Origin: Dendrophyllia cribrosa
Taxonomy: Eukaryota > Cnidaria > Anthozoa > Scleractinia > Dendrophylliidae
NCBI GenBank assembly: GCA_024195265.1
Contig: JAJLRJ010000003.1
Coordinates: forward strand, 28,441,658 to 28,505,657
Direction of reading: 5' to 3'
Length of the DNA: 64,000 bases
Below are positions 1 through 13,133 of the stretch, piece after piece (position 1 is the stretch's first letter; every line of letters begins with the position of its first letter). The notes beneath the pieces were generated by a model. The model was not told the origin of the DNA, made no database searches, and saw only the letters and a list, made by a program, of their open reading frames with translations. Made by a program: the position numbers and the translations under genes.

Positions 1-1314
1 TCTGATTTCTAAACACTATCCCAGACTAAAGTGTTTGAAAACGATATGACATCCACAGTGGCACATCGGCGTATTGAGAGTACCCCCTGGGCGTTCTTGA
101 AACATTTATAAAATAAACTGTTACATTTCCTGTTAGAATGACTGACTTGCAAGAGAATAATTGGACAGAGAGGGAGTCTAGGGCCGTTGGGCGGGATATC
201 TTTATTGCAAAAAAAGGTATTTTTTAGTTACAATGCAGACCTTGCGGAAACATTTTCCGATTACTGGTTGATTTCCGGAAGACTCGCTTTGATGAATCAG
301 TGCGTCAAAGCGAGCCGGGAGTCAACGAATTAAAAAAAACAAATGGCGACCATCGCGGTGGCAAGTTTCATTTAACCCTGATTTGACCTAACTAATCACA
401 TGCGAAATTACCGCCGCGAAAAATTCGGGGGAAAGTGCCCGCGATGATTTTGAAAAGTTATGTTACCCAATACCCACCAAACTTGTAACGACTTTTGAAT
501 TTATCTGTGTGGAAACATTTTGATGAAAAAAAATATATATTTAATGTCATATGACGTTTCCATGGTAATCATCTTTCGACAAACATATTTGCTCTGATTT
601 TAAATTTTCTGTTTAATCCACAGTTTCGTGAAAATTAAAACTAAACTTACATTTGATTACTCGAGCTTATTTTGGCATTTTTTTGACATCATAGAATTCT
701 AAGATGGTACCGGATACATCATAGAGGTCGTTCGTAGTTACTACGTCATATGAGGTCGATATGTCATGTGACCATGTCTGACACGGTTAATACTCCTTTC
801 CATATCTCAAACTGACTTCAGTTTCTCTCTCACTTAAAATCATATGAAGTAAAAATTATTTCACACCGTTGAGTAAAAGAAGGAAAAGTCAGAACAGTTT
901 ATGTCTCGAACCCAAGTCGTTTGCTTCATAACTAATAACCATACCTTGTACACAAACGAGAGCTAGCTGCCGGAAGATGTAATGTTTAACATTATGTATA
1001 GAGTGACCCAGAACAATTTATTTATTTAACAAATTTTATTGGTCCAATAATAACAAATAAATAAAACAAGACATGAAAGAGACCAATGGGGAATGGCGCG
1101 AACGGGACACGTGACCCATGCGGGGCGCCACCCCAAGCTAAGTAAAATCTATAAAAAATTCTCTTAAAACGATAGTTAAAATGTAATAGTTAAACAATGA
1201 AATCTAAATATAAAAATGCGCAAAAAAAACAATAATAATTAAAGTGTAAATTATGAACGGTGGCACGGGCAATTGCAAGAGAGGAACCAAGTGCAGGGCA
1301 TAAGTATCAAAAGT
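1..1314. other. non-coding flank, no gene seen
   Basis: AT-rich sequence with stop codons in all frames and no recognisable exon. Nothing is called here apart from being the 5' flank of the LINE insertion at 1330. Confidence 0.5.
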
Positions 1315-1329
1315 AGAATCTAACAAGGA

Positions 1330-2559
1330 CCCCTTTCTTAAAGAAATATTGGAATATTGGGCAGAAATAAACTTTGTGGATCAAGTAAGCTCTGATACCG
1401 CTTTTCAAGAACAGTTTCTGTGGTTCAACTCTTTAATAAGGATAGATAATAAACCAATTTTTTTTAAAGAATGGTTTGAAATAGGTATCTTCAAAGTTAA
1501 ACATCTCCAATCAGGAAACGATAATTTTCTGACTCTCAAAGATTTTGCCTCAAAACATGACTTAAGTGTACGCCCGCTTAGTTTTTTTGGTCTATTATCA
1601 GCTGTTAAACAAATTCGCAACAATGTTACCGATACGGCTGAAACAAGAGACTATACCTTTGAAACGTTAAGTGAAAAAATTGTTAAGAGAGAAAAGCCAG
1701 GTCCATTAATTTACCAAAAACTGATCAGAGCCAAAAGTTTAACCCCACGTAAAAGCCAACTAAAGTGGTTTCAAGACTGCAACTTTTCAGACAAAGAAGA
1801 TACATTTAATTGGGAACTCGCCTATCTTATGGCGCGACGGTGCACAAAAAGCACCAAACTGATAGAGTTCCAATTTAAACTATTACATAGGCGCATACCA
1901 ACTAATGATTTTTTACTTAAAATAGGACGAAAAGAAAATGACAACTGTACCTTTTGCAACAATTCCTCAGAGACGCTAATTCATCTTTTTTGGTCTTGCC
2001 ATGTTACAGCCTCCTTTTGGAAAAGCGTAACCGACTGGCTTCAAAACGCTCTTCCGTTAATCGGCAAATACAACTTATTGAATATTACTGCACTGGGCTT
2101 GAGGCCGGAGCCTCATTCTACAGAATACTCGTGTCAATTAAACTATTGTCTACTGTTAGCGCGGTTTCATATTTGGCAAGCCAAAATGGATGAAATATCG
2201 CCTAATTTTGCAAATTTTCTGCGCCTAGTTAAGTCAAGATCTATTATAGAGAAAAAAGCTGGGGACACTAAAAAATGGAACTTTCTTAAAGATTGTTCTT
2301 TATATAGCTCTTGATATCGATTGTTTCCTTTCCCCTGACGGTCAAATACCAAAAATATTTTTAAAGATTTGTAAATCTTATATTTAACTAGATATATCTG
2401 ACTGATTGTTCTCAATCAAGGTTCGTTTATTGCTCCTGTCTCAACTGTACTTTCTTTGAACCTTCTCTTTTTGTTTGTTTTTCTCTGTGCTGTAATTTAG
2501 TTATTGTATTGTATTGTTAATAAAAAAAAAAATAATAAAAAATAAAAAAAAAATAAAAA
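1330..2559 (+). mobile_element. 5'-truncated LINE (non-LTR retrotransposon) insertion
   Basis: The insertion runs from 1330 to an A-rich tail (about 2518-2559) and is bracketed by a direct repeat gaatctaacaagga, at 1316-1329 and 2561-2574 (15 bp if the preceding a is counted). The 5' truncation, 3' A-rich tail and target-site duplication together are the signature of target-primed reverse transcription. Only the last part of ORF2 is present, so the copy cannot move by itself. Confidence 0.92.
1331..2314 (+). pseudogene. C-terminal remnant of LINE ORF2 (zf-RVT region)
   Basis: A frame stays open from the insertion junction to the stop at 2312-2314 (about 325 codons) without its own start, because the reverse transcriptase and endonuclease parts were never copied. 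The C-terminal third carries the zinc-binding domain typical of LINE ORF2 proteins: an RR..K....L.F.F.LLHRRIPTN stretch, then CTFC, then HLFWSC..T..FW. Downstream is only the 3' UTR and A-rich tail. The exact LINE clade (Tx1/L1-like or other) cannot be settled from this fragment. Confidence 0.85.
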
Positions 2560-2784
2560 AGAATCTAACAAGGAAAAGTAGGTAGCACGCAGGCAATTCT
2601 TAAAAATGCTTAAGCTGGAGATTTTGTCGGAAGTAGCTAGTCTGCAAATAGTGTTCCAAGGTTTTACAATCCGATTAATCAACAAATCAAAGCTTAACCC
2701 TAAACACTGTAGATCAGTTGGAAACTGCAAAGCACTATTCTTTGCTTAACCGGAGCTCTATTCTCTCAGTTTTTTGCCTAATAA

Positions 2785-3117
2785 AGCCCCGTTCCCACAT
2801 ACACGAATTTTCGTACGGTTGATCACGATTTTTTCATTTTTAAAAATCGCAGTGGCGTCGGGACGAAATTCGTGGTCGACCGTAGCAATTCGTGGTGCGC
2901 CTTAATGGACCGTGATAATACCTAGCACAAACAAATTTTTAGACAAACGTAACACCTTCGTAGTAGCATCGTAGTACCTACCACCTTAGCGTTGCCGTGG
3001 TCGACCGCAACAGCATCTTGGTGATTCGCGTGCAAATTGCCACGGTAGACCGCGATTTTTAAAAATTCCAAAATCGTGATCGACCGTACGAAAATTCGCG
3101 TATGTGGGAAAGGGGCT
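2785..3117. mobile_element. MITE with TAA target duplication (Harbinger-like)
   Basis: About 49 bp at each end are inverted repeats of each other, starting AGCCCCGTTCCCACATAC and ending in the complement. The element is flanked by TAA on both sides (2782-2784 and 3118-3120). There is no coding capacity. A 3-bp TWA duplication is usual for PIF/Harbinger elements. Confidence 0.75.
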
Positions 3118-4210
3118 TAAATGAAGTTCTGTTCTCGTGTCAGTAATAAAACGATTAACTACGTTGTGTAAACCTCATAAGGTGTAAAACGTCAGCTCTG
3201 TTAAGCGCCCGCGTTGGAGGCAAATTTGGGAAATTTGAGAGCCTTTTGTATGGCGGCCACCAACTTATCGCCCCCCGGGGAAGAAAGATCGGAATTTCTA
3301 TTTCAAAGGTTTAATTGCTTCATCTATGACACCCACCAGCTATGTTGAATTCATGCAAACTAGTTATGCTTATTGTCAAGGCATATAAACTTTCCAGTCA
3401 ACATGTCGGGACGCTTTATACTGTAGGTTTAATTTTTCGAATTTACACCGCTCATTATTTTACAGCTGCTTTTTATACAGATAATTTACTTCTGATTGCA
3501 AAGGCAAACTTGTTTTATCTTAGTCATGAAACTTTTTTATATGGTCTGTGATGTTTTTAGCGTAGTCGAAACAATTTGTATGCTAAATAGTGCTTCTTCA
3601 ACCTCTGTTTCATTTATAATATTTCCTGTGGTGTGCCTTTTTTTGTACAAAAAACCCCAGACGTTTCCAAGTGAAACATCATATAGTACGATGTCGAAAT
3701 TCAAATTTTGAAATTTTTTTCGAAATTCATGTTTTTCAAATTCTAAGACTTGTTTTTACTGATCATGCCCAGAATGTATATTTCAGTTCGGTATCTTTAA
3801 TTCTTATGTTTTTCAAAACGCAAAGCACATGCAGACTTAAAAATACGATACATGCGACAATCGTCTTTAATTCACTGTTCTGGTTCATATTTTTCTGAGT
3901 AGCTACAGATCATAGAAAAACTTTATTTACAGTATTTATGATTATTCAGTCAAGGAGAAAACATGGTTCAAGTTTTAAACTCGTATTTCAAACAGCGCCT
4001 TATTTACTTATTTTGAGCCAGTATTCAAGCATTTTACAATATTTACAGAACTAGCCGCGAATACTTTTCAACAAATCGCACGATTGACAATCGGCTTGGA
4101 ACTCAAAATGGAAAGGCTTCTCACTGAAATTCGGGTTCGCAGCTTGTTTTGTTAACGAGTCGTCATGTAAAGAAATTTAATTTTATGAGAATTTCAGAGC
4201 CGAATTTAAA

Positions 4211-6212
4211 GTGCCTATGAAATGAAATTTATTTTTTGATGTATCGAAAGTTTCACCTTTTTAGACCTTGGAATAAAAGGTTTAAAGTGTTAGGGACGAT
4301 GCGAAATGCTTTTTTTATGGTCTCAAAGTTAGGTTGTTGGCGCTAAAAAGTGGCTCCAATTTGTGCGCGGCCAAAATCAGTGTCACATTACACTGTGACC
4401 TAGTAAATAGTTGTACAAACTGCTGCGGGAATATAGAGAACAAGAGAGCTGACAAGAGACGTCGCTAGAGGTGGACCAATATTATGTGGCGAGCGGCCTC
4501 AAACATACGAGATATTAGAATTCTTCGATAACAGAGGGTGTAATAGACTTGCACACAAGTCGACTGCGATGAGAGAGCGACGAAGTCGCGAGAAGCGAGC
4601 GACGAAGTCGCGAGAACGAGCGACGAAAAACGGACTTTGAGAAAGTCTAAGGGTGTAACAAAGCTTTATTTTGCTCCAGAGGAAAATAGGCCGGCGAAAT
4701 ACACGAAATTTGTTCGTCGACATCGGAAAGGGTACGTCAAGCGATGTTGTTTTCAATGAAAGCACTTATTGTTAAGATTAATATTATTTTGCAAAAGAAA
4801 ATAACATTCCGGCCGGTGAGGCCGTTTAATCAAGCATAATTTTTCCAATCCATATCCTGTTTGGAAGTTCCTTCAAGCCTCGGCTCGACTGGAGAGCCGT
4901 CGAAGTCAGTGAGGCCTACAAAAATATACTGACTCGATCGGCACTGACTGGCGAGTAATATAAATGTTTATACGGTATTCCGAATTATAAAATTTAAAGT
5001 GCAGCGACGCAAGTGTTCACTGGAAGGCGTCTATTCTACGGAACATCTATCAAAAATCTACACGTACAAATGCTATTCGAAACAAAATACATCGCTGAAT
5101 CATTGCGTGTTCGATCAGATCAATTTTTATACAATGAAATATAAATCAGACATAAATGTAAACACGATACTTTGAACTCACTTACAAGCCGCCAAGTGGT
5201 TAAAATTTCCAGAAACGATCAATCGCTGGCAAGACACTGAACTAAGAAGCATAATTATTACGTATATACTTGAGTTCAAACATTTTGAATAAAAAAATAC
5301 GCTATCAAGGCACCTTGCCGCTAAAAATACACCATTCACATTCAATTCAGCAAGCCGCCTAAAAAGCACCACCTCGGATATGCATAACATATCAGTATAA
5401 TTTAGAAACTTTCAACTAGCAAGCCGCCAAGACATATCCTTCGCATTGAAAAAAGAACTTTAAGTAGACGAGCGAATTGCCAAGCCGATAAAATAAGTTC
5501 ATAACCTCCACGCGCGATCAATGAACTTCAGAGAAGACCGGCCGAGTCGCTAATGTGCTAATATCATGATTGTTTGTACTACAAATATATCGTTCGCGTT
5601 CGATAAACGCTAGTCAACGAGCCACTAAAAAGAAATAACAAAAACGCCTCTGCGTTCAATAAGCTTACAACTCAACTGGCGAACCACTGAGACGCTGTGC
5701 TACTGAAATGTATACCTTTCACGTTCAATAATCTAAATGATCAAAGTCCGTCTTCTTCATGTTCACTTCCTTCGCTCAAGTGGCACAGTCGGTTCGTCTC
5801 GCTACGGCAAAACTACAGTGGACACGATCATTTCAGTTGATCAAGAGTGATCCGAAACTGATCCTCTTCACCTTCAGAGGACTGTAAAGAAACAAATTAG
5901 GCGCTGTCTGACATTTGTACAGCCAAAAACGTTGGCAAAATGACCATCACGCTAAAGGATTCCAAGGGAATTATAGCGTAAACAAAACCAATGTGTCATA
6001 CTATTTACGTAATTTACGTCATCACGCACGCCCACCCCACTCGCCCCCAGGCTCTCCAAAAATTGGAGCCACTTTTCAACCGAAGTGACGCATCTTCGAA
6101 GGGCTAAAAAACCGATTTTCTTTCTTTTCCTCGGGAAATGATTATTGTTTTCGTTCTTTGGACATAATAAACTAATGAAAAACGAAGAAAAAAAAATTCA
6201 TTTCATAGGCAC
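4211..6212. mobile_element. 2.0-kb non-autonomous DNA transposon
   Basis: Ends are inverted repeats (gtgcctatgaaatgaa at the left, the complement at 6197-6212), with a second, subterminal inverted pair around 4345-4365 and 6055-6075. The element is flanked by tttaaa on both sides (4205-4210 and 6213-6218). The paralogous unit B has a single tttaaa at 10839-10844 in the same context and no insert, so both borders are confirmed by an empty site. No transposase was recognised. The interior includes a GAGCGACGAAGTCGCGAGA-type tandem repeat near 4570-4625. Confidence 0.85.
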
Positions 6213-6661
6213 TTTAAATGGCCTCAATATCTCCGCACTTCTGTTCCACCCATTTTGCTGAACCTTTAAGTTTTTCCAACGTTTTAAAACCATCGCGTTA
6301 AAGACAACAAAGTTATGCCCCAAAGTTTGTCATAGATTTTCGGCGAAACAAAACTATCTGCTTTCCTCGGGATCAGTCACATTTATTTATCTCCTGTGAT
6401 TCATCTGTAATGATATTTTTAAACTATTTACTACAATGAGGCTAAACCAAGTTACGATCGAGCGCCGGTTTCTCAAACTCAGGGTATTCTTCAACGCACC
6501 TGAACTCCAAAACGAAGTCATTTCTGACGGGGATAACTCTTTATCTAGCTGTGTTAAAAGGTTGAAAAAAATATTTGTGTTTGAAGTACAATTCACCAGG
6601 AAGGAAAAAAATCCAGTGACACAAAGACGTTTTCTTTTAATTTTTTTTAATTACGAACTCT

Positions 6662-6810
6662 TATAGACCCTTTTAATAAATACCACGATGCATCATTTTC
6701 CGCTAATGACGTCAAACATATTCTTTTGAATTGCAAGAGAATTCAAAAGAATATGTTTGACGTCATTAGCGGAAAATGATGCATCGTGGTATTTATTAAA
6801 AGTGTCTATA
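6662..6810. repeat. 149-bp near-perfect palindrome (foldback MITE)
   Basis: Two ~71-bp arms with one mismatch seen near the outer end surround a 7-bp loop (6733-6739). The sequence is absent from the paralogous position in unit B (near 11370), so it is an insertion. TATA borders suggest a TA or TATA target duplication. It lies downstream of the last exon of secreted-peptide gene A. Confidence 0.8.
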
Positions 6811-6928
6811 GTTGTTTATAAGTTCACATTTAACTGGTTGATTGTCTATTTGACTTGATAAGCGTGTTTTAATTGAAAAACACTCAATGTGGCAAAGTCG
6901 ACATCGGCGAACATGATCATTGTCTTCA

Positions 6929-8348
6929 CTAGTCCACTGGTTCATCTTGTAGCTCACGGTCACAATCCAGCTTACGTGCAGCTGCACACAGAGAACGTCG
7001 GTAGTTCAGCGGCCTCTTGATCCCCTAGAAAAGAATAATTGTAGTTTTCATCAAGAAACAGACATTTACAACTTTTTGGTTAGTAGACGTTTAAATTTTA
7101 CGGAATTTAAAGAAGTTTTTTTTTTCTTCAATAAGAGTTTCTTCCAATTATTCAATCGGTTTTACTTTCATTAAGGTAACTCAGTCATGAACAGGTTCCA
7201 TAGTTATAGTGAAGAATATACAGTGGAACCCCGCCATACGACCACCCCGTTATTACGACCACTTTTTTGTGGCCCGAAGAAAAGCCCACTTATTTTCTTA
7301 TCTGAAAACCCCGATAATCCGACCACTCCGTTATTACGACCAACGACCACCTTTTGGAGTTCTCAGTCGTTATTTTCTTTATAAAATTACCCCGTTAATA
7401 CGACCAGTCAAAATCACTGGTGAGGCTACTGAATGAAAAAAAAAAACCACAATCTGACAAACAATAACCAGAATAACGCATTAATATTTTATTGAATGTT
7501 TTTAGGCAAAGGTGTTAGTGGTTAGCACGGCTTCAATTGATATGACATCCGGCAAATTGCAGTGTTCAGTATACTACAAAAGATCAGAAAGACTTCACTT
7601 ATTGCAGCATTTCGAGGCTCTCAAAGTTATTTTGCCTTCTTGTTTCTGCTGCCTTCCACTGTGGCTTTTCTCTTCTAGTCCATTTCCTGTTCTTTTCTCA
7701 CAGATCGGTTATTTTGGAATGTTTTGCATTTTCTAGAGGCAAAGGGCAATATGAAAACTGCAAATGAACTCGCAAAATTTCGAAGCTCACAGACTTTTTT
7801 AAAACCGTTTGAACATTGTAATGATTGTGAAAGTGTTGTAAGCTACGACATAGAAAACGGCTCTGCGAGACATTTCACTAAAACTCCCTTTTCTTCATAA
7901 CAAGGAACTGAAAGAAGTCTGGTTTTTTTTCTCATTACTCGGTTTCGTTTACTGTTACATTGTTCCGTTGCATTGAATTGCGGTTGTAAGGTTGAATTAA
8001 CTGCAAAAAGTTTGATTTATAGCGCAATTAAAGGAATACATGTAGTAGAATGTAGTTTAAAAGCATGTTACACCATAATTTGACCCTACCCCGTTAATAC
8101 GACCACCCCGTTAATACGACCAAATTTCCATGGCCCGAAGGTGGTCGTATTAACGGGGTTCCACTGTAAAACAAAAAGAAAAACCGCCTGATAACAGGCT
8201 AACATCAAAGTTTTAACCCTAACCTGACCTTTTTAAACAATTCCTCGGTTGGCGGTATGTTAATGGTACCGCTGTAGCCTTCATTTTCCTGTACTCCTAA
8301 GGTCAAGAGGAAAATGCAAAGCAACAAAATTGTAGATGTTGATTTCAT
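6929..8348 (-). CDS. two-exon gene for short secreted basic peptide, copy A
   Basis: Exon 1 is 8229-8348 and exon 2 is 7024 down to the stop at 6929-6931; together they encode 71 residues. The start at 8346-8348 begins MKSTSTILLLC, a hydrophobic signal peptide that likely ends near the motif ENEGYSG. The donor is AAG/gtcagg and the acceptor ttttctag/GGG, both in phase 0. Exon 2 gives a basic stretch (GIKRPLNYRRS) followed by two cysteines in CAAARKLDC and an acidic tail ending EPVD. A tandem paralogue at 11492-12368 has the same structure and an exon 2 differing by one residue. A pogo-like element sits in the intron. The family is not recognised; a secreted peptide or hormone precursor with one disulphide is possible. 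No function is assigned. Confidence 0.7.
7221..8166. mobile_element. pogo/mariner-like non-autonomous element in the intron of peptide gene A
   Basis: Ends are CAGTGGAACCCCG and its complement, flanked by TA on both sides (7219-7220, 8167-8168), as in Tc1/mariner/pogo elements. Subterminal repeats of the CCCCGTTAATACGACCA type occur at both ends. No transposase is encoded. Confidence 0.8.
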
Positions 8349-8456
8349 GTTGGACTTTTCCTCTGTTGGGTTGACTGCTGGTGGCTCCCAGGTCACAGCT
8401 TTCAGTGGAATTTATCAGCAATTATGGTAGGTTTAGTCGGCAGGGGATTATCCCTT

Positions 8457-8467
8457 GCATATATATC
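8457..8467 (-). promoter_or_regulatory. TATA-like box of secreted-peptide gene A
   Basis: A TATATATGC-type box lies about 110 bp upstream of the start codon and is conserved in sequence and position before paralogue B. Confidence 0.5.
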
Positions 8468-9223
8468 ATCTTTACGGAGTCAGTTTAACTACTAATTATT
8501 GTTGTGAGGAGTTTGAACTGAAGATCCCTGCTGCGAAAGAACAAACCGAACAGTCAGGCAGGCAGACAGGCATTGTGGGTTATTGCTCAGTGCCGTTAAG
8601 TGGTGATTATATGCATATGATATTTACCACCTGTAATACGGGAAGCTGACGATTACCGTGATGGTCTATCTGCATGAACGGTATACAGATATATGGCAAA
8701 ATATCGCTTTTTTTTGTTATTCTTGTTTTCAATCAGCCATAATACCTCAGTGGCATGATTTCCCCCCCCCCCGTAAAATTCCTCTTATTAGTATTCTTTA
8801 TATAAATACTAATTAAAGGATAGACAAAACACACAATTAAAGGTAGCTCATTTACTTGAAAAATATCAAAAGCCGAATGATTTGTTTAATTGCTTCATGA
8901 ATTGCCTTAACCTGTGCTGATAATTCATGCCTAATTTGGCTTTTTATTTAGGCATAAACATTCTCCATAAATCAACATGTCGGCACGCTTTATACTGTGG
9001 GTTTAATTTTTCGAATTTACACCGCTTATTATTTTACAGCAGCTTTCTTATACAGATTTACTTATGATTGCAAAGGCAAACTTGTTTAATTTTTCTTTGG
9101 CAAGGACGCTTTTATATTGTCTGTGATGTTTTTAGCGTAGTCGAGACAATTAATTTTGAATGTTAAATAGTGCTTCTTCAGCCTCTGTTTGGTTTATGAT
9201 ATTTCCTATGGTGTTCCTTTTTT

Positions 9224-9578
<355 letters not shown>

Positions 9579-9696
9579 CCCAGATGTTTCCAAGTGAAAC
9601 ACGATATATACTGTGATGTCGAAATTAAGTTTTTCAAATTCTAATACTTGTTTTTACTGATCATACCCAGAATGCTTATTTCAGTATGGTTTTTTA

Positions 9697-10470
9697 ATTA
9701 TTTAAGTAATGTTTAAAACACGAACAGCAGTGTTTTATCAAGTTTAAAAATTCGAGCGCGAAGCGCGAGAATTTTTAGACTTGATAAAACACGTGCTGTG
9801 AGTGTTTTGAACGGCTTCAAACACGAACCGCCAAAAGCGTGTCCCTACGGAGATCAAACAAATGTGCTTTTTGTGCAAAGAGGATATTAGCATACGAGAA
9901 AAACAAGTAGAATGATTAGCATACAGCACATGTGCCACACTGGCTTCAACGAGGTGACCATGGCTTCCCGGCAACTGTCGAAAGTTTTGGGATTTTAAAG
10001 TTCTGAGGAAAAAACTAATCCATGGAAAATGCTATACCAAAGTTGACAGGTACGGTGCATAATATGTCTAACAATTTTTATTCATTGGCATTGAACGAGT
10101 AGAAATAAGCAGCTGGCATCTCTGAACCACTCGCTTTCCTACCAATTTACACGTGGGCGCTGGTGTCATTCAAATAACGGCTTACTTGCTGAACGTTTGG
10201 TTGCTTATTTGGTTGGAGAAGATTCCATATAGATTGGCAAAAGCTACATATCGTAAAACAGTACTGAAAAAAAAAATTAAAGTCACCATTTGTTGTGTCA
10301 GTTTCTGTGTTGATAATTAATTAATATTCATAAGTCCCGTGCAGTGTCTTTATATCTGATAAAACACCGCATACTAATAAGGATGAGGTTTATCGATATA
10401 AAGTCACTGCACGTGATGTATTATCTACCATTTGATTGGGTAATGGCCTTATGAATTATTAATAAGTTTT
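9697..10470. mobile_element. unit-B-specific insertion with internal hairpins
   Basis: Sequence between the unit landmarks at about 9690 and 10478 is missing from unit A (about 3808). It contains a palindrome at 9730-9792 (arm gtgttttatcaagt) and an inverted pair around 10340-10413 (gtgcagtgtctttatatc and complement). The borders and class are not clear. No coding frame is recognised. Confidence 0.5.
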
Positions 10471-11491
10471 TGAATATGTTTTTCAAAACGCAAAATACAT
10501 GCAAACTTTAAAATACGATACATGAGACAATCGTCTTTAATTCACTGTTCTGGTTCATCTTTTCTAAGTAGCTACGGATCATAGAAAAAAACTTTATTTA
10601 TTTATGATTATTTAGTGAAGGAGAAAATATGGTTCAAGTTTAAAAATCGTATTTCCAACAGCACCTTATTTACTTTCTTTGAGCCGGTTTTCATGCATTT
10701 TACAATGTGAATTTATAGAATTAGTGAATACCTTGGAACTCAGAAATGGGAAGGCTTCTCCCTGAAATTCGGGTTCGTAGCTTGTTTTGTTAAAGAGCCA
10801 TCATGTAAAGAAAATATTAAGAGAATTTCAGAGCCGAATTTAAATGGCATCAATATCTCCGAATTTCTGTTCCACCCATTTGACTGAAACATGGTCAGGG
10901 TGTGTATTAAATCAATATTTTCACCGGGTATGATTTTATTCAAAAAGAGGGGTTCACTTATCCTCTAATACATCACTAAATATCAGTTTTCCCAACGTTT
11001 TAAAACCATCGCGTTAAAGATAAAAATGTTATGCCCCAAAGTTTGTCATATATTATCGGGGAAACAAAACTAGATGTTTTCCTCGTGACCAGTGATATTA
11101 TCTCCTGTGCCCTCATCTCTAATCTTTTTAAACTATCTGGAAATGAGGCTACATCAAGTTACGATCTACCGTCGGTTTTTCAAAATCAGGCTATTCTTCC
11201 ATGCACCCGTTTACTCCAAAACGAAGTCATTTCTGACGGGGATAACTCATTATCTAGCTGTGTTAAAAGGTTGAAAAAAATTATTTGTGTTAGAAGTACA
11301 ACTCATCAGAAAGGAAAAAAAAATAGTGACACAAAGACGTTTTCTTTTAATTTTTTTTTAATTACGAACTCTTTTTGGTGTTTAAGTTCACATTTAATTG
11401 GTTGGTTGTCTATTTGACTAGATAAGACCCCAGATAAGCGTGTTTTAATTGAAAAACGGTCAATGTGGCAATGTCGACATGATCGTCTTCA

Positions 11492-12021
11492 CTAGTCCAC
11501 TGGTTCATCTTGTAGCTCACGGTCACAATCCAGTTTTCGTGCAGCTGCACACAAAGAACGTCGATAGTTCAGCGGCCTGTTGATTCCCTAGAAAAGAAAA
11601 GAACTGTAGTTTTTTTTTATCAAGATCGGACATTAACAACTAGCTTTTGGTTAACAGACGTTTCAATTTTCCGGAATTTAAAGACGCTTTTTCTTGAAAG
11701 AGAGTTTCTTTCAATCATTCAATCGGTTTTACTTTCTACAAATTAAAGGACGTTTATTACGATGTCAATCATTCAGCAAATGTTGTGATGTTCGAGGACT
11801 TATCGTATAATACCGTTTATTAGGCCTGGGCTTATACAATTTCGTTGGTTGTTTTATTGCTGGCAAGCAAAAAATATCGTGATAAAAAAGCGTTGTTACA
11901 GTTAATTTGGTGTAACTTTGTGGAAAAACTGAATTGCTGTTCACGAACTGTTGTTTACTTATTTATAGGAGAGTGTATAACCGGAATAATGTTTTGTTAC
12001 CATAATTCTATCGTTAAAATG

Positions 12022-12063
<42 letters not shown>

Positions 12064-12368
12064 GTAAAACTGAAACATTCATTTGTACCGTCTGAAACGA
12101 TAAACTGCGTAATGAAACTAGAAGACCGTACAACAATCGAAGCTTCCGTATCCTATATTATGGTCATTTTGTTGCGACTAATATTCAAACATCAAGGTAA
12201 CTCAGTCGTGAACTTCCTGATGAGAGGCAAACATTAAAGTTTGAACCCTAACCTGACCTTTTTAAACAATCCCGTTCTGTAAACGTAGCCACTGTAACCT
12301 TCACTTTCCTGTACTCCTAAGGTCAGCAGCAAAGCACAAAACAAGAAAATTGTGGAAGTTGAATTCAT
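11492..12368 (-). CDS. two-exon gene for short secreted basic peptide, copy B
   Basis: Exon 1 is 12258-12368 and exon 2 is 11492-11587, encoding 68 residues. The start codon at 12366-12368 opens MNSTSTIFLFC, a signal peptide like that of copy A. Splice sites and phase match copy A (AAG/gtcagg, ttttctag/GGA). Exon 2 differs from copy A at a single residue (N for K at its third position), while the mature part of exon 1 is shorter and diverged (YVYRTGLFKK against TINIPPTEELFKK). This contrast suggests that exon 2 carries the constrained, functional part. Function unknown. Confidence 0.7.
12023..12058. repeat. (TA)n microsatellite
   Basis: Uninterrupted TA dinucleotide run in the intron of peptide gene B. 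Confidence 0.9.
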
Positions 12369-12474
12369 GTTGGACTTTTCCTCTGTTGAGTTGTGTACTG
12401 GTGGCTCTGGTAAACAGCTTTCAGTGGAATTTTTCAGCAACTATGGCAGGTTTCTACGGCGGGGATTATCAGTT

Positions 12475-12485
12475 GCATATATAGC
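12475..12485 (-). promoter_or_regulatory. TATA-like box of secreted-peptide gene B
   Basis: CTATATATGC-type box about 110 bp upstream of the start codon, aligned with the box of copy A. Confidence 0.5.
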
Positions 12486-13133
12486 GTTTTTACGGCGTCA
12501 TGCAGTTTAACTACTAGACAGACAGGCATTGTGGGTTATTGCTCAGAGCAGTTGCATGGTGATTATATGTAAACTATATGATATTTAGCACCTGTAATGC
12601 GGTAAGCTGATCACGATTACCGTGATGGTGTGTCTGAACGGTATAAACTGAAATATATGGAAAAATATCGGGATTTTTTTCTTATTCTTGTTTTCAATCA
12701 GCCAAGATAATACCTTTGGGGCAAGATTTTCAGTTTTTTACCCGTAAAATACCTTTTATTCTAAAGTATTCTTTATATAACTGCTAATTAAAGGATAGAC
12801 AACAACACTAATAAAGGTAGCTCATTTACCTGAAAAATATCAAACGCCGAATGATTTGCTTAATTGCTTCATTTATTGCTTTCACTTTTGTTGACAATTC
12901 ATGCCTAATTAGGCTTATTATCTTGGCATAAAAATTCTCCAATAAATGAACATGTCGGCACGATTTATGCTGTAGGTTTATTGTTTGGAATTTACACCGC
13001 TTTGCAGCTGCTTTTTTAAAACAGATAGTTTACTTCTGATAGCAAACTGCTCTTGTATGGTCTGTGATGTTTTTAGCGTAATCGAACAATTGCTATGCTA
13101 AGTGCTTCTTCAACCTCTGTTTGGTTTATGATA

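Noticed and set aside
11031..11417. 128-codon plus-strand frame shared in part with 6436-6666
   Set aside because: Both lie downstream of the secreted-peptide genes in the duplicated units; the frames differ between copies and show no domain.
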